A stretch of 64,000 nt of DNA from JAABRE01 sp964413275 (GCA_964413275.1 CAYPSO010000003.1:1-64000); one strand, 5' to 3'; shown: positions 9,029 to 18,796, counted from the stretch's first letter. The notes: generated by a model not told the origin, from the letters alone. Made by a program: numbers and translations.

Positions 9029-9138
9029 GACCTAAAATAATTATAAAAGGAATTTTTTATTTATGGCTCTTCTAGACTAGCTTTAACTAATTGATAACCA
9101 ATACCTTTATTTAATTAGATTTATAACTAATAATTTTT

Positions 9139-10407
9139 ATGATTTACTGGAAAAAAAATAAAATAGTATTTAGCTATTTTATCCCCATTATAACTTCTAG
9201 TTTATTATCTTTAATTGGATGTAGTAATATTGAAGAAACTGAAAATCAACCTAATATTGCCTCTGTAGAAAAACCCATTGCTGTTGATGTAGGTATTGCC
9301 AACTTAAATAACTCGACAGATATTACTGAATATATTGGGACAACTAAACCCGTACAAGAAATATCTTTGCGCTCTCAGGTAGAAGGAAAACTTCTTGCTC
9401 TCAATGGGAATGTAGGCGATCGCCTGATAACTGGACAATTACTTGCTACTATTGATGATAGTCTGCTCATGGCTGCGGTTAATGAAGCAGAAGCAGAATT
9501 AACCGCACTAGAATCGGAATTGGCACAAGCAAAAGCAGAAGTAAATAATGCTGAAACTCAACTGAAAAGAAATGAAGCAGAATTAACTCAAGCAGAAAAC
9601 AACGCAGCTAGATATACAACATTGCTTAAAGATGGTGCAATTTCCCAACAAGAAGCCGAAAATTTCCAAACTATTGCCCAAATTGCCCGCAAAAATCTTT
9701 TATCTGCTCAAGAACAAATTCAGATCGAAAAACAAGCTGTAACGGCTCTGATTGCTCGTATTACCGCTCAACAAGCCGTTATTTCTCAAGAAAAAGCCAG
9801 ATTATCTTACTCTCGCTTATTTTCTCCTATTAATGGTATTGTTTTAGAAAAAATGACTGAAGTAGGAAATTTAATCACTCCTGCTATGGAATTACTGAAA
9901 TTAGGTGATTTTAGTCAAATAAAAATTCTTGTACCTGTTTCTGAATTAGAATTGCCTAATTTAACTTTAGGGCAGTCAGTTGAGATTAAACTAGATGCTT
10001 TTCCCGATTTAACTTTTACTGGTAAACTAATCACTATTGCGCCAATAGTTGACCAAAATAATCGCAAATTAAATATAGAAATAATTTTAGATAATCCTGA
10101 TAATAGAATTGGTAGTGGTTTATTAGCTCGAATTAAAATACAGTCACAACAATCTCAAAAAATTATTATTCCTGAAACAGCTTTAACTCAAAAAGAAAAT
10201 AATAATTATCTTTTTATTATCGAAAATCAACAAGAAGATAAAGCTCAAGTTAAACAAAAATCTGTTGTTGTCGGCAATATAGTTAACGGTAAAGTGGAAA
10301 TAAATTCAGGTCTTCAACCCGGAGATAGATTTGTAATTAATAGTAGTAAACCCTTAAAAGATGCCGATGAAGTCGTACTTAGTATTTTATCTGAATCTCT
10401 TAAATAA
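9139..10407 (+). CDS. RND/HlyD-type membrane fusion lipoprotein
   Basis: 422 residues. The N-terminal hydrophobic segment ends in a lipobox (LSLIGC), predicting a lipid-anchored periplasmic protein. Then come the lipoyl-like half-motif (LRSQVEGKLLALNGNVGDRL), a long coiled-coil hairpin (about 105-205, rich in Ala, Glu and Gln), the second lipoyl half (LFSPINGIVLEKM) and beta-barrel domains with GLLARIKI. Such proteins bridge an inner-membrane RND pump to an outer-membrane channel for export of drugs or metabolites. No pump gene follows: the next gene downstream is futA. The partner must lie elsewhere or have been lost. TetR lies just upstream. Confidence 0.9.
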   Translation: MIYWKKNKIVFSYFIPIITSSLLSLIGCSNIEETENQPNIASVEKPIAVDVGIANLNNSTDITEYIGTTKPVQEISLRSQVEGKLLALNGNVGDRLITGQLLATIDDSLLMAAVNEAEAELTALESELAQAKAEVNNAETQLKRNEAELTQAENNAARYTTLLKDGAISQQEAENFQTIAQIARKNLLSAQEQIQIEKQAVTALIARITAQQAVISQEKARLSYSRLFSPINGIVLEKMTEVGNLITPAMELLKLGDFSQIKILVPVSELELPNLTLGQSVEIKLDAFPDLTFTGKLITIAPIVDQNNRKLNIEIILDNPDNRIGSGLLARIKIQSQQSQKIIIPETALTQKENNNYLFIIENQQEDKAQVKQKSVVVGNIVNGKVEINSGLQPGDRFVINSSKPLKDADEVVLSILSESLK

Positions 10408-10427
10408 GTACCCCTCGAAAATTAATG

Positions 10428-10495
10428 GTAGGGTGGGCAATGCTCACCACTCGTCTAAAACTCTTATAAAGAGATTATTATAAGCATTGCCCACC
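10428..10495. repeat. Dispersed palindrome copy and a partner half-copy
   Basis: One GGGTGGGCAATG-type copy (10428-10448, with one change) faces a second half at 10481-10495 (AAGCATTGCCCACC), giving a larger inverted structure. The upstream flank matches that of the copy at 22077. It follows the membrane fusion protein stop codon and may terminate transcription. Confidence 0.85.
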
Positions 10496-10599
10496 AAAAG
10501 ATTTTTGTGTAACTACTTGATTGATATTTTCTTAAACAAAACGATGTTATACTTATTGCCATAAATTAGCAAATATTAAAATAATTTCAATTATACCTC

Positions 10600-10628
10600 T
10601 TGACAAAGATTATATTTTAAGATATAGA
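10600..10628 (+). promoter_or_regulatory. Candidate sigma-70 promoter of futA
   Basis: TTGACA (10600-10605), a 17-nt spacer and TATAGA (10623-10628), followed by about 140 nt of AT-rich leader to the futA start. I looked for a Fur-type operator and saw no convincing site. The 365-bp gap holds this and the palindrome; nothing else was recognised. Confidence 0.6.
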
Positions 10629-10772
10629 GCTTAAGCTTTAAATTCACGAAAATTAAAGGTTTATAAAAAAATAAAAAATTTTTTAGTAAATTAATTAATA
10701 ATTAATCGCAATAAGGTTATAATACCTCATGGAATTTTATTAACAATAGTTAGCAATAAGTGAGTTAAACTG

Positions 10773-11816
10773 ATGAAAATCTCAAGACGTATATTTTTAG
10801 GTGGAGCAGCCGCAGCAACAATTGTAGGTGCAAATCAATTAAGTAAATTATCCTTTGCCCAAAGCAAACAAGTCAACGTTTATTCTTCCCGTCACTACAA
10901 CACTGATGATGAATTATATGATGCCTTTAATCGTATGACAGGCATTAAAGTAAACCTCGTCGAAGGTAAGGATGATGAATTAATCGAAAGAATCAAAAGT
11001 GAAGGAAACAATAGCCCAGCAGATATTTTAATTACAGTAGATGCTGGGCGTTTATGGCGAGCAGATCAAGCCGGACTTTTTACCTCAGTTAACTCTGCCA
11101 CACTAAATCAAAAGATTCCCGCTAACTTACGTCATCCCCAGGGGCATTGGTTTGGCTTCACCAAAAGGGCGAGGGTGATTATGTATAACAAGAATAAAGT
11201 TAGTAAAAGTCAACTTTCAACCTATGAAGATTTAGCAAATCCCAAGTGGAAAGGCAAGATTGCAGTTCGTTCTTCAAGTAATATTTATAATCAATCCTTA
11301 GTTGCGGCTATGATTGCTGTTGATGGAGAAGCGAAAACAGAACAATGGTGTAAAGGATTCGTAGCTAATTTTGCTCGTCCTCCCCAAGGTAACGATACTG
11401 AACAAATACAAGCAATCGCCGCAGGTATGGCAGATATATGTCTAGCTAATACTTATTATTTAGCACGTTTGTCTCAATCAGATAAGGCATCAGATAAAGA
11501 AATTTTCAATAAAGTTGGTGTATTTTTCCCGAATCAAAATGGTAGAGGTGCTCATGTCAATATTAGTGGTGCTGGTGTAATTAAAACTTCAAAAAATAAG
11601 GATGCAGCTATTAAATTTTTAGAATATCTTAGTAGTTCAACTGCTCAGGTATTTTTTGCTCAAGGAAATAATGAATATCCTGTAGTTTCAGGTACTGCGA
11701 TCGATCCGGTTGTGGCTGGTTTTGGTCAATTTAAGAGTGATACTATTAATGTATCTGTTTACGGTCAAAATAATGCCAAAGCAGTACAAATTATGGATCG
11801 TGCTGGCTGGAAATAA
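10773..11816 (+). CDS. futA: FutA-type ferric iron-binding protein of an ABC importer
   Basis: 347 residues. The N-terminus carries a twin-arginine motif (SRRIFLGG) and a hydrophobic stretch, predicting Tat export to the periplasm. The mature chain matches iron-binding class II proteins: VYSSRHYNTD near the start supplies H41 and Y42, and the CLANTYYLAR motif supplies the paired tyrosines that bind ferric iron in FutA1/FutA2/IdiA. No permease or ATPase genes adjoin, as is usual for dispersed fut genes in cyanobacteria. Regulation by iron is expected from the family. A good -35/-10 pair lies about 145 bp upstream. Confidence 0.93.
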   Translation: MKISRRIFLGGAAAATIVGANQLSKLSFAQSKQVNVYSSRHYNTDDELYDAFNRMTGIKVNLVEGKDDELIERIKSEGNNSPADILITVDAGRLWRADQAGLFTSVNSATLNQKIPANLRHPQGHWFGFTKRARVIMYNKNKVSKSQLSTYEDLANPKWKGKIAVRSSSNIYNQSLVAAMIAVDGEAKTEQWCKGFVANFARPPQGNDTEQIQAIAAGMADICLANTYYLARLSQSDKASDKEIFNKVGVFFPNQNGRGAHVNISGAGVIKTSKNKDAAIKFLEYLSSSTAQVFFAQGNNEYPVVSGTAIDPVVAGFGQFKSDTINVSVYGQNNAKAVQIMDRAGWK

Positions 11817-11891
11817 GCTAAGATGTGATGGACTTAAAATAAAGATTCAACATTGTGAAAGTGAAACAGGCATCTTGCCTGTTTAATCTGT

Positions 11892-12815
11892 TTAACTTAT
11901 TTGTAATTTTTGGGTTAATTGTTGCTCCTGTAACTCAAATTTTACCGAGCGCATTTGGGATTTTTGCCTCACTCTTAATAAATAATAACCATTATTTTTA
12001 ATTGGAGATAATTGATATTTTTCTGCTTTAATATGAGACCAAGTTATGGGTAAGCTGGTGCGATCGTACAAAGTAAAATAAATATTATGATTAAATAAAA
12101 TATCTTCTTTTATATTAATTTCTAAACTTTGATTTTTAGCGAGATAATTATAATAAAATTCTGTATTTGGTGCGCCTACAGGTAAAAATTCATAGCGAAT
12201 GAAAGATACGGGTAAATATTTTCTAAATTTGAGAATTGTATAAATATAATAATGTAAAGCTAAATAAAACCAGTTTTTTCTTTCTATTAATTTTTGATAA
12301 AAATCATTAATATTGGCTGGAATATTTTCAGGGTTAATTATATTCGCTCCATCTATTTTTATTTTAGGGAAAATAACATCTTTATCTGTATTATAATAAC
12401 GTAAACCAATCGTATAGTTTCCTGAAGACAGATTATAATTTAACCAGTTATCATATATAGTTCCGCTTTCTGAGTTGAGATTAACAACAGTTTTGTAAGT
12501 AGGAAAACTATAAATTGCGCCAATCCACGTATCTGTACATTGATTAATAGCAGTTAAATCTAAAGCTAAATTTTCTTTAATCTTAATCGGGCCTAAAGTT
12601 CCGATAATTGCGTGAGTATTCCATCTAGGAGCTTTAGTCATTAAAACTGGCATACTTAAGGGAATATTCAAACTTTCTGCCGATAAAATACGCCATTCTT
12701 TAGCTTTTTTTTGATTAAAAGTTAGATAAATTATATATAAATTACCGATGATAAATTTCATCAGTTTATTAAATATAAAAGAAAAAATAGCAAAAATAAT
12801 TTCTAAAATATTCAT
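11892..12815 (-). CDS. Conserved cyanobacterial protein, DUF6208-like
   Basis: 307 residues. A hydrophobic N-terminal region (about 5-33) is followed by a soluble chain with beta-rich character (NWLNYNLSSGNYTIGLRYYN, WSHIKAEKYQL). The overall pattern resembles a cyanobacterial family of unknown function annotated as DUF6208; I give this from memory of the pattern, not from a search. It may be a membrane-anchored enzyme or binding protein. It is convergent with futA, and about 140 bp separates it from the Rieske ferredoxin gene on the same strand. Confidence 0.6.
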   Translation of the reverse strand: MNILEIIFAIFSFIFNKLMKFIIGNLYIIYLTFNQKKAKEWRILSAESLNIPLSMPVLMTKAPRWNTHAIIGTLGPIKIKENLALDLTAINQCTDTWIGAIYSFPTYKTVVNLNSESGTIYDNWLNYNLSSGNYTIGLRYYNTDKDVIFPKIKIDGANIINPENIPANINDFYQKLIERKNWFYLALHYYIYTILKFRKYLPVSFIRYEFLPVGAPNTEFYYNYLAKNQSLEINIKEDILFNHNIYFTLYDRTSLPITWSHIKAEKYQLSPIKNNGYYLLRVRQKSQMRSVKFELQEQQLTQKLQIS

Positions 12816-12857
12816 CGTTATTAATTAACTCTTATATTAAATTATTTAACTGACGAT

Positions 12858-12899
12858 AAAGCGTCTCTTCCTTGACTTTTCAGCAGCAGGAGACGCTTT
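12858..12899 (-). terminator. Inverted repeat downstream of the Rieske ferredoxin gene
   Basis: A perfect 10-bp inverted repeat, AAAGCGTCTC (12858-12867) and GAGACGCTTT (12890-12899), with a 22-nt loop, about 60 bp past the Rieske gene stop. It could terminate that transcript. There is no strong T-run, so it may instead be a dispersed repeat. Confidence 0.5.
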
Positions 12900-12957
12900 C
12901 ACCCAAATATTTATTCAGCAAACCCTAATAACGATCACTATTTAGCTCGAAATAATC

Positions 12958-13308
12958 TTATTCAACATCAACCCAAATACTACCTTCTTCAATACGCACA
13001 GGAAAAGTAGGAAGTGGTTTTTCCTTAGAAAGCATAGCTAAAGGTTTATTAAGCAGAGGTGGAAAAGTGCACCACTCCCTAACTGCACCAGTTTTAATAT
13101 CGAATTTACTGCGATGAAAATTACAGATAATCGCCCCATTTTCAATTTTTCCTCTTTTAAGGGGTAAATTCAAATGAGGACACACAGCGTCAACGGCATA
13201 AAATTCGCCAGATTCATTAAGAATAATAATATTGCGTTTACCAACTTTTACTACTTTTCTATTACCCGGAGAAATAGATTCAGCAGTGACAACTTTAGTC
13301 CAACTCAT
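12958..13308 (-). CDS. Rieske-type [2Fe-2S] ferredoxin
   Basis: 116 residues, one Rieske domain. Ligands are C43-P-H45 and C62-x2-H65 in the usual order. No signal peptide or membrane segment, so a soluble cytoplasmic electron carrier of the NirD/BphF type. It could serve an oxygenase such as the one encoded at 6851-7813, but they are 5 kb apart and nothing links them directly. The start ATG has only a weak ribosome site. The gene stands alone. Confidence 0.9.
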   Translation of the reverse strand: MSWTKVVTAESISPGNRKVVKVGKRNIIILNESGEFYAVDAVCPHLNLPLKRGKIENGAIICNFHRSKFDIKTGAVREWCTFPPLLNKPLAMLSKEKPLPTFPVRIEEGSIWVDVE

Positions 13309-13820
13309 AAAAACAAAAACTCCTTATTTTAAATTAAATGTATTATTACTCGAAAATACTGGTTATCTACCTGAATCTTTATTTAACTTAAACAAATAAG
13401 CTAAAAATATCGAAATATGATATTTAAAGTGTGGACTAGAATTGATATTATAAGCAATAATAATGATCCCCGCACTGAAAATCACAACGTCAACGGTAAA
13501 ATTTCATTATTAATTTTTATTAAAAACTCTTGACTTATTGATACTTTTATGGTTTACCTCACCAAAGAGGTACGGTTTTCTCTCTCCCTATTATTAATCA
13601 ACTAGGTTAAGGTGGCTATTAATCAAGCTTGTGTAAAGAATTGTTGCTAATTATTGATTTAATAGCTCATCTGTACATTCTAAGCTGGACTCATTCAATG
13701 CTCGTATTTAGGAGGCATACAATTCATGCTCTACATCAACATCAATTAGGAATTTCCATCACTTAATAAATTTCCCAATTGTTATTTAGCCCCTCAAAAC
13801 TCAAAAAATGGAGGTTTTGA
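13309..13820. other. 512-bp intergenic region with a possible leader peptide
   Basis: No long ORF. A small hairpin (TACCTC 13555-13560, GAGGTA 13567-13572) is followed by a T/C-rich run. Further on, a strong TTAGGAGG ribosome site (13708-13715) precedes a seven-codon frame, MLYININ, at 13726-13749. A 22-codon frame, also starting with ATG, overlaps it at 13698-13766. Either might be a translated leader for the SDR gene, which has its own GGAGG site at 13811-13815. This is speculative. Confidence 0.35.
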
Positions 13821-14624
13821 ATGATAGAACTTCAAGGAAAAATTGCTCTAGTTACTGGAGCTTCCCGTGGCATTGGCAGAGCCATTGCACTAGAATTAGC
13901 CCAACAAGGTTTACAACGAATCTTATTAGTGTCTCGTGATGCTAGTAGATTAGCTCAATTAGCTCAAGAAATCGAAGCTTACAACGTAGAAGTAGTAACT
14001 ATACCATTAGATCTCACTCAGCCTATAGAGGTTAATATTGCCATTGCCAAAGCGTGGCGAGACCATGGCCCAATTCATCTTTTAGTCAACTGTGCAGGTA
14101 TTGCTCACCAAAAACCCTTTTTGCAATCTAACCTGTTTCAAGTTCAAGAAGAAATTTCCCTTAATCTGATGGGAATGTACACTATCACCCGTTTAGTTGC
14201 TCGACGAATGGCAACTAGAGCAGAAGGTACAATCGTTAACGTTTCTAGTTTGATGGGTAAAGTAGCTGCCCCTACCATGTCCACCTATTCGGCAACTAAG
14301 TTTGCTATTTTGGGATTCACCCAAGCCTTACGGAGTGAGTTATCTGCTCACAATTTAAAGGTAATAGCTTTACTTCCTTCTTTAACCGATACGGATATGT
14401 CACGAGAACTAAAACTATTCTCTTTTGTCCAATCAACAACTCCTAAGCGAGTTGCTCAGGCACTGATTAGGGGATTAGAAAAGGGTAACTCTGAAATCTT
14501 AGTAGGATGGCAAAGTTACTTAGCTGTTTGGGGACAACGCCTTGCCCCTTGGCTACTCGATAAAATTCTCTTAATCACAGCACCCCAATGGCAAGATAAG
14601 CCAAAAACGGTTTTAGGTCGATAA
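13821..14624 (+). CDS. Short-chain dehydrogenase/reductase
   Basis: 267 residues. The cofactor loop T12-G-x3-G-x-G19 (TGASRGIG), the NCAG motif (90-93) and the catalytic S142/S143, Y156 and K160 are all present in a classical SDR arrangement. The chain prefers NADP-like charge near R39. The substrate is unknown; relatives reduce ketones of fatty acids, sterols or sphingoid bases. A 3' tail of about 50 residues (WQSYLAVWGQRLAPWLLDKILLI) is hydrophobic and could associate with a membrane. The ATG has a strong GGAGG site. It is convergent with the porin gene. Confidence 0.9.
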   Translation: MIELQGKIALVTGASRGIGRAIALELAQQGLQRILLVSRDASRLAQLAQEIEAYNVEVVTIPLDLTQPIEVNIAIAKAWRDHGPIHLLVNCAGIAHQKPFLQSNLFQVQEEISLNLMGMYTITRLVARRMATRAEGTIVNVSSLMGKVAAPTMSTYSATKFAILGFTQALRSELSAHNLKVIALLPSLTDTDMSRELKLFSFVQSTTPKRVAQALIRGLEKGNSEILVGWQSYLAVWGQRLAPWLLDKILLITAPQWQDKPKTVLGR

Positions 14625-14638
14625 TCACTAACAAATTT

Positions 14639-14661
14639 TAGGGTGGGCATTGCCCACCCTA
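14639..14661. repeat. Dispersed palindrome between convergent genes
   Basis: A perfect palindrome, TAGGGTGGGC plus ATTGCCCACCCTA, with a following A/T-rich run. Placed 15 bp after the SDR stop and 20 bp before the porin stop, it is well placed as a bidirectional terminator. Confidence 0.9.
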
Positions 14662-14680
14662 AAGAAAATTTATTTGAGTT

Positions 14681-16264
14681 TTAGAAGCTAAAAGTGGTTC
14701 TAACTGTACCAATTATGGCACTATCATTGTCCTCATTTTGGTTAGGAGTAGTCAACCAAATTACCCCCGGAGTGATAGAAATATTGTCATTGAGATTGTA
14801 CTTGTAAAAAGCTTCAATGTGTAAAGGAAGATCGTTAGTAAAGTTAGCTGGCTTAGATGCTTCAGGAATTTTTAAACCACCTAAATAAGGTTCAGCTCCC
14901 ACTATTAATGCTGCCATACTTCCTTCCTTACCCAAATCCTTTAAAACCGCAGCTAAGGAATAATTCCAAATATCACCACTACCTAAACCAATAAATTGGG
15001 TATTAGTGTAGCCGCCCCAAGCACGAAGACTAAACTTAGAACTAATATCCCATTGCCCTTCAACACCATAGCTGTTGCTAGAAACAGGATTATCAAAGCC
15101 TAAACCACCCAAGTTGGCAAAATTAGTACCTGTACCACCGAAATTAAAGGCAGCAGTGGAAATATCATAACCGTGAATGTAAGTAGCACCAAACTTAAGT
15201 TTATCGGTTGGTTTAACCACTAATTGCCCCATCAAAGAATAATTACCGTTGAATAATCCAGCTTTTTCCGTAGGATTATTACCACCTCTGGCTAAGTAAC
15301 CAGCAGATAATTCTAAAAGTTTTCCAAGTTTATATCTTGCTCCAATTCCTTGCCCACCAAGCCCTAAACGGTAAATAGGGTTACGTTCGCCAAAACGGGA
15401 TAATGAACCATTAGCACCGCCTCCTGCTTCTAAACCAGAGTTAAAAGTATCTGCATAGAAATGGTGTCCACCTAAGCTTGCCATGGCAGTAATTTGTAAA
15501 TTATCACCAACGGGAAAAACATAATGTAGGCGATCTATTGTTACATTATTATTGGTAGCACCGTCAAAAGCAAAACGACCTTCATTACTGCCAATTTCGG
15601 TGGCAAAGGAATCACCAATATTCCCCGCAGTTAAACGGGTGTAGAGTTTATCTTTTCCTGTGAAGCTAGTAACAAATTGAAGGCGTATTTTATCTGTTAA
15701 AGTAACTTGGGCGTTGTCATTGGGGCCATCAAATAAGTGAGATAAATTAAATGCAACTTCACCCACTAATTTAGTAGTAGTAGAAAATTGATTATCTTCT
15801 AAATTCTGGACACTTGCCTCTAAACTATCTACCCTTGCGCCTAAAGCTGATAATTCTGCTTGGAAATCTTGGGTTAATCTCTGAACTGTTTCTAAATCAC
15901 CATCGCCGATGCCACGAGGACTCGTACTAATTAATTCTTCTATTTTTTTTAAACAATTATTCAAACCTGCCGCAAATTCATAACGGCTTACGGTTTTTTG
16001 TCCTCGGAATGTGCCATCGGGATAACCACTTATACATCCGTATCTTTCGGAAAGGTTACGTAAGGCTTCATAAGCCCAATCACTGGGAGATACGTCTCTA
16101 AGCTCAGATACGTTATTGACTTGCCCGACTAATTGGGCAACTAAAGTATCTTCAGATATGGAAGAATAGGTCTTAATTTCTTCCTGAGCAGCTATAACAG
16201 GGCTAGAACCTAATAGCAGCGTTCCTAATAATGCTGAAGAATAAAAATATTTTGCGTTTGTCAC
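14681..16264 (-). CDS. SLH-domain outer-membrane porin, iron-uptake type
   Basis: 527 residues. A signal peptide ends near VIAAQ (residue 26). An SLH domain follows at about 57-112 (ELRDVSPSDWAYEALRNL, then SRYEFAAGL), then a short coiled coil (about 125-160), then a long beta-barrel ending in the terminal aromatic (TFSF). This is the architecture of the major cyanobacterial porins, whose SLH domain binds pyruvylated peptidoglycan-linked polysaccharide. Current databases often label the family iron uptake porin. It forms an outer-membrane channel for ions and small solutes. futA lies 2.9 kb away, but no operon links them. Confidence 0.9.
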   Translation of the reverse strand: MTNAKYFYSSALLGTLLLGSSPVIAAQEEIKTYSSISEDTLVAQLVGQVNNVSELRDVSPSDWAYEALRNLSERYGCISGYPDGTFRGQKTVSRYEFAAGLNNCLKKIEELISTSPRGIGDGDLETVQRLTQDFQAELSALGARVDSLEASVQNLEDNQFSTTTKLVGEVAFNLSHLFDGPNDNAQVTLTDKIRLQFVTSFTGKDKLYTRLTAGNIGDSFATEIGSNEGRFAFDGATNNNVTIDRLHYVFPVGDNLQITAMASLGGHHFYADTFNSGLEAGGGANGSLSRFGERNPIYRLGLGGQGIGARYKLGKLLELSAGYLARGGNNPTEKAGLFNGNYSLMGQLVVKPTDKLKFGATYIHGYDISTAAFNFGGTGTNFANLGGLGFDNPVSSNSYGVEGQWDISSKFSLRAWGGYTNTQFIGLGSGDIWNYSLAAVLKDLGKEGSMAALIVGAEPYLGGLKIPEASKPANFTNDLPLHIEAFYKYNLNDNISITPGVIWLTTPNQNEDNDSAIIGTVRTTFSF

Positions 16265-16431
16265 TTTATTTTCTCACACCAAAAAAGTCAAGCCAATAGT
16301 AATGGACTCAAAATTATCTTTTCGTAAAAAAAAATACAAAAAAACCTTTTTTTTGCATTTTTTTCATTATTTTTTGAGAAATATTAATAATTACCATCAA
16401 TAAAAATCAATCTGAGTTCAAGATTGGAATT

Positions 16432-17373
16432 TTACCGCCGAAAATCATCTAAATGTTCTAAAAACCAAGCGTAGGTTAATTTAATACCTTCAGCCAGACT
16501 TGTTTTTGGACTCCAACCTAAAGCTTTTAAACGAGATATGTTTAATAATTTTCGAGGTGTACCATCGGGTTTAGATGTATCAAAATTGATATTGCCGATA
16601 AAACCAACTGTCTTTTTTATTAATTCTGATAATTCACCGATAGATACATCTTCTCCTACTCCCACATTAATTATTTCTTCACTATCATAATTTTCCATTA
16701 AAAAAACGGCTGCATCTGCTAAATCATCGACATAAATAAATTCTCTCTTTGGTTTTCCTGTACCCCAAACGGTTACTTGGGTTTTTTCTTCTTCTTTTGC
16801 TTCGTGAAATCTACGTAATAATGCTGGTAAAACGTGGGAATTTTCGGGATGAAAGTTATCTTTAGGGCCATATAAATTAGTCGGCATTAAAGAGATAGCA
16901 TTAAATCCATATTGGCGACGATAGGCTTGACACATTTTAATCCCAGCAATTTTTGCGATGGCATACCATTCATTAGTAGGTTCTAATGCTCCGGTTAATA
17001 AGCTATCTTCAGAGATAGGTTGTTGTGCAAATTTAGGATAAATACAAGATGAACCTAAAAACTCTAATTTTTTAACTTGAGTTCTCCATGCTGCATCAAT
17101 TATATTAGTTTGCATTTGTAAATTATCACGGATAAAATCAGCAGGATAATTATTATTAGCAAGAATACCGCCTACTTTAGCTGCTGCTAAAAATACATAA
17201 TCTGGTCTTTCTTCATCGAAAAATGAATTAACTTCTGCTTGATCGGTTAATTCTAATTCTGTATGAGTACGAGTAATGATATTTTTGTAACCTAAATCTT
17301 TGAGTTTTCTATAAATAGCAGAACCAACTAAACCTCGATGTCCTGCTAGATAGACTTTATCGTTTTTATTCAT
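16432..17373 (-). CDS. fcl: GDP-L-fucose synthase
   Basis: 313 residues. The N-terminal Rossmann loop GHRGLVGSA, the GSSCIYP motif, and the catalytic Y and K in the YAIAK motif identify the epimerase/reductase that converts GDP-4-keto-6-deoxymannose to GDP-fucose with NADPH. KRGFIYVDDLADA-type residues are also present (KREFIYVDDLADA). GDP-fucose feeds cell-surface polysaccharide. No GDP-mannose dehydratase gene is in this window. The next gene upstream on the same strand is sqdB, beyond a repeat, so co-transcription is possible but not obvious. Confidence 0.94.
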   Translation of the reverse strand: MNKNDKVYLAGHRGLVGSAIYRKLKDLGYKNIITRTHTELELTDQAEVNSFFDEERPDYVFLAAAKVGGILANNNYPADFIRDNLQMQTNIIDAAWRTQVKKLEFLGSSCIYPKFAQQPISEDSLLTGALEPTNEWYAIAKIAGIKMCQAYRRQYGFNAISLMPTNLYGPKDNFHPENSHVLPALLRRFHEAKEEEKTQVTVWGTGKPKREFIYVDDLADAAVFLMENYDSEEIINVGVGEDVSIGELSELIKKTVGFIGNINFDTSKPDGTPRKLLNISRLKALGWSPKTSLAEGIKLTYAWFLEHLDDFRR

Positions 17374-17496
17374 GATTATTAATTAATTTACTAATAAGAA
17401 AATTTATAAAAAGAGTTTACACTTACTTTTATAACATTTAGCTGTTAGCTTTTAGCTTTCAGATTAAAGGTAAAAAATCCCGTGTCATAATATATT

Positions 17497-17566
17497 GTAA
17501 GGGCTAAATATTATTCAGCCCCTACATAAATTCGGTTCTCAACTTATAATTAAGTATGGGAGAGCC
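17497..17566. repeat. GTAGGGG-family palindrome plus flank, left copy
   Basis: An imperfect palindrome (17497-17525, ending CAGCCCCTAC) is followed by a flank ending TATGGGAGAGCC at 17566. The whole unit reappears inverted at 20182-20271. A third palindrome is at 43624-43652. Confidence 0.8.
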
Positions 17567-17596
17567 ATATTTATACTCCCTTCTGTCTTCTTCAAT

Positions 17597-18769
17597 TTAT
17601 TTTTTGCGCCAAGTCGAAGTACATAAAATTTTCGTGCGATCGCATCTATCTGCATATTTGGCAGCTATTTCTGTAACTTCTTTCATCAATCCTTCAGCTA
17701 AAGTTGTCGGTTTTAAACCCATTTCTATAAAACATTTATTTTCTACTTCCAATTCATTTTCTAAGGCTTCATTTCGAGGGTTATCTAAATAATCAATAGA
17801 ACCTCCTGTAATTTGGCTTACCAATTTAGCTAACTCATTGACTCTATGGGTTTCAGTCATTTGATTGAGAATTTTAACCCGATCGCCTTTTGTGGGTGGA
17901 TTTTCGACGGCTAATTCCACACAACGAACGGTATCTTGTATATGAATAAAAGCACGGGTTTGTCCCCCTGTACCATGTACAGTTAAGGGATGACCTATGG
18001 CTGCTTGCATTAAAAAGCGGTTCAAGACTGTACCATAATCTCCATCATAATCAAAGCGATTAATTAGGCGTTCATCTTGTTTAGTTTGTTGAGTTTGGGT
18101 ACCCCACACAATACCTTGGTGTAAATCTGTAATTCTTAAAGCGTCATTTTTATTATAGTAGTAGAAGAATAGCTGATCCTGAGTTTTGGTCATGTGATAG
18201 ATACTACCCGGATTAGCGGGATAAAGGATTTGCTGTTTGACAACTTCTCCACTATCTAAAGGTACTTGAATATCTAAATAGCCTTCAGGAATTTTCATTC
18301 CTGCCGTACCATAGCCATATACTCCCATAGTTCCTAAATGAACTACATGAATATCTAAACCTGATTCTACTATGGCGGATAAAACATTATTGGTTGCATT
18401 GAGGTTATTATCAACAGTATAACGTTTATGCCATGAAGATTTCATGGAGTAAGGGGCGGCTCGTTGTTCGGCAAAATGAATAATAACGTCTGGTCTGTAG
18501 GTTAATAATAAATTAAGGAGTCGATCGTAATCTTGAGCCACATTGAAGTTATAAAATTGGATTTGATGGCCAGAAATCTCCTTCCAAGTATTGATTCGTA
18601 CAGATAGGGGCTGAATTGGAGTTAAAGACTTAATTTCTAATTCATTATCAATGTTGCGTCTAGATAAATTATCTACAATAACTATATCATGCCCCAAATC
18701 TGAGAGATGGAGGGCTGTAGGCCAACCACAAAAACCATCCCCTCCTAAAACTACTATTTTTTTGGACAC
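17597..18769 (-). CDS. sqdB: UDP-sulfoquinovose synthase
   Basis: 390 residues. The N-terminal VVLGGDGFCGWPTALHL dinucleotide loop and the DNLSRR motif are hallmarks of SqdB. The GTMGVYGYG segment and the Y-x3-K pair in SIYHMTKTQ mark the active site. The enzyme adds sulfite to UDP-glucose to give UDP-sulfoquinovose, the head-group donor for the thylakoid lipid SQDG. The glycosyltransferase sqdX is not in this window. The gene is flanked, together with the RTX gene, by inverted copies of a repeat. Confidence 0.95.
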   Translation of the reverse strand: MSKKIVVLGGDGFCGWPTALHLSDLGHDIVIVDNLSRRNIDNELEIKSLTPIQPLSVRINTWKEISGHQIQFYNFNVAQDYDRLLNLLLTYRPDVIIHFAEQRAAPYSMKSSWHKRYTVDNNLNATNNVLSAIVESGLDIHVVHLGTMGVYGYGTAGMKIPEGYLDIQVPLDSGEVVKQQILYPANPGSIYHMTKTQDQLFFYYYNKNDALRITDLHQGIVWGTQTQQTKQDERLINRFDYDGDYGTVLNRFLMQAAIGHPLTVHGTGGQTRAFIHIQDTVRCVELAVENPPTKGDRVKILNQMTETHRVNELAKLVSQITGGSIDYLDNPRNEALENELEVENKCFIEMGLKPTTLAEGLMKEVTEIAAKYADRCDRTKILCTSTWRKK

Positions 18770-18796
18770 AACCCTATCTCCTAATTAATTTACGCT

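Noticed and set aside
10500..10772. A Fur box upstream of futA
   Set aside because: AT-rich, but no segment approaches the GATAATGATAATCATTATC pattern.
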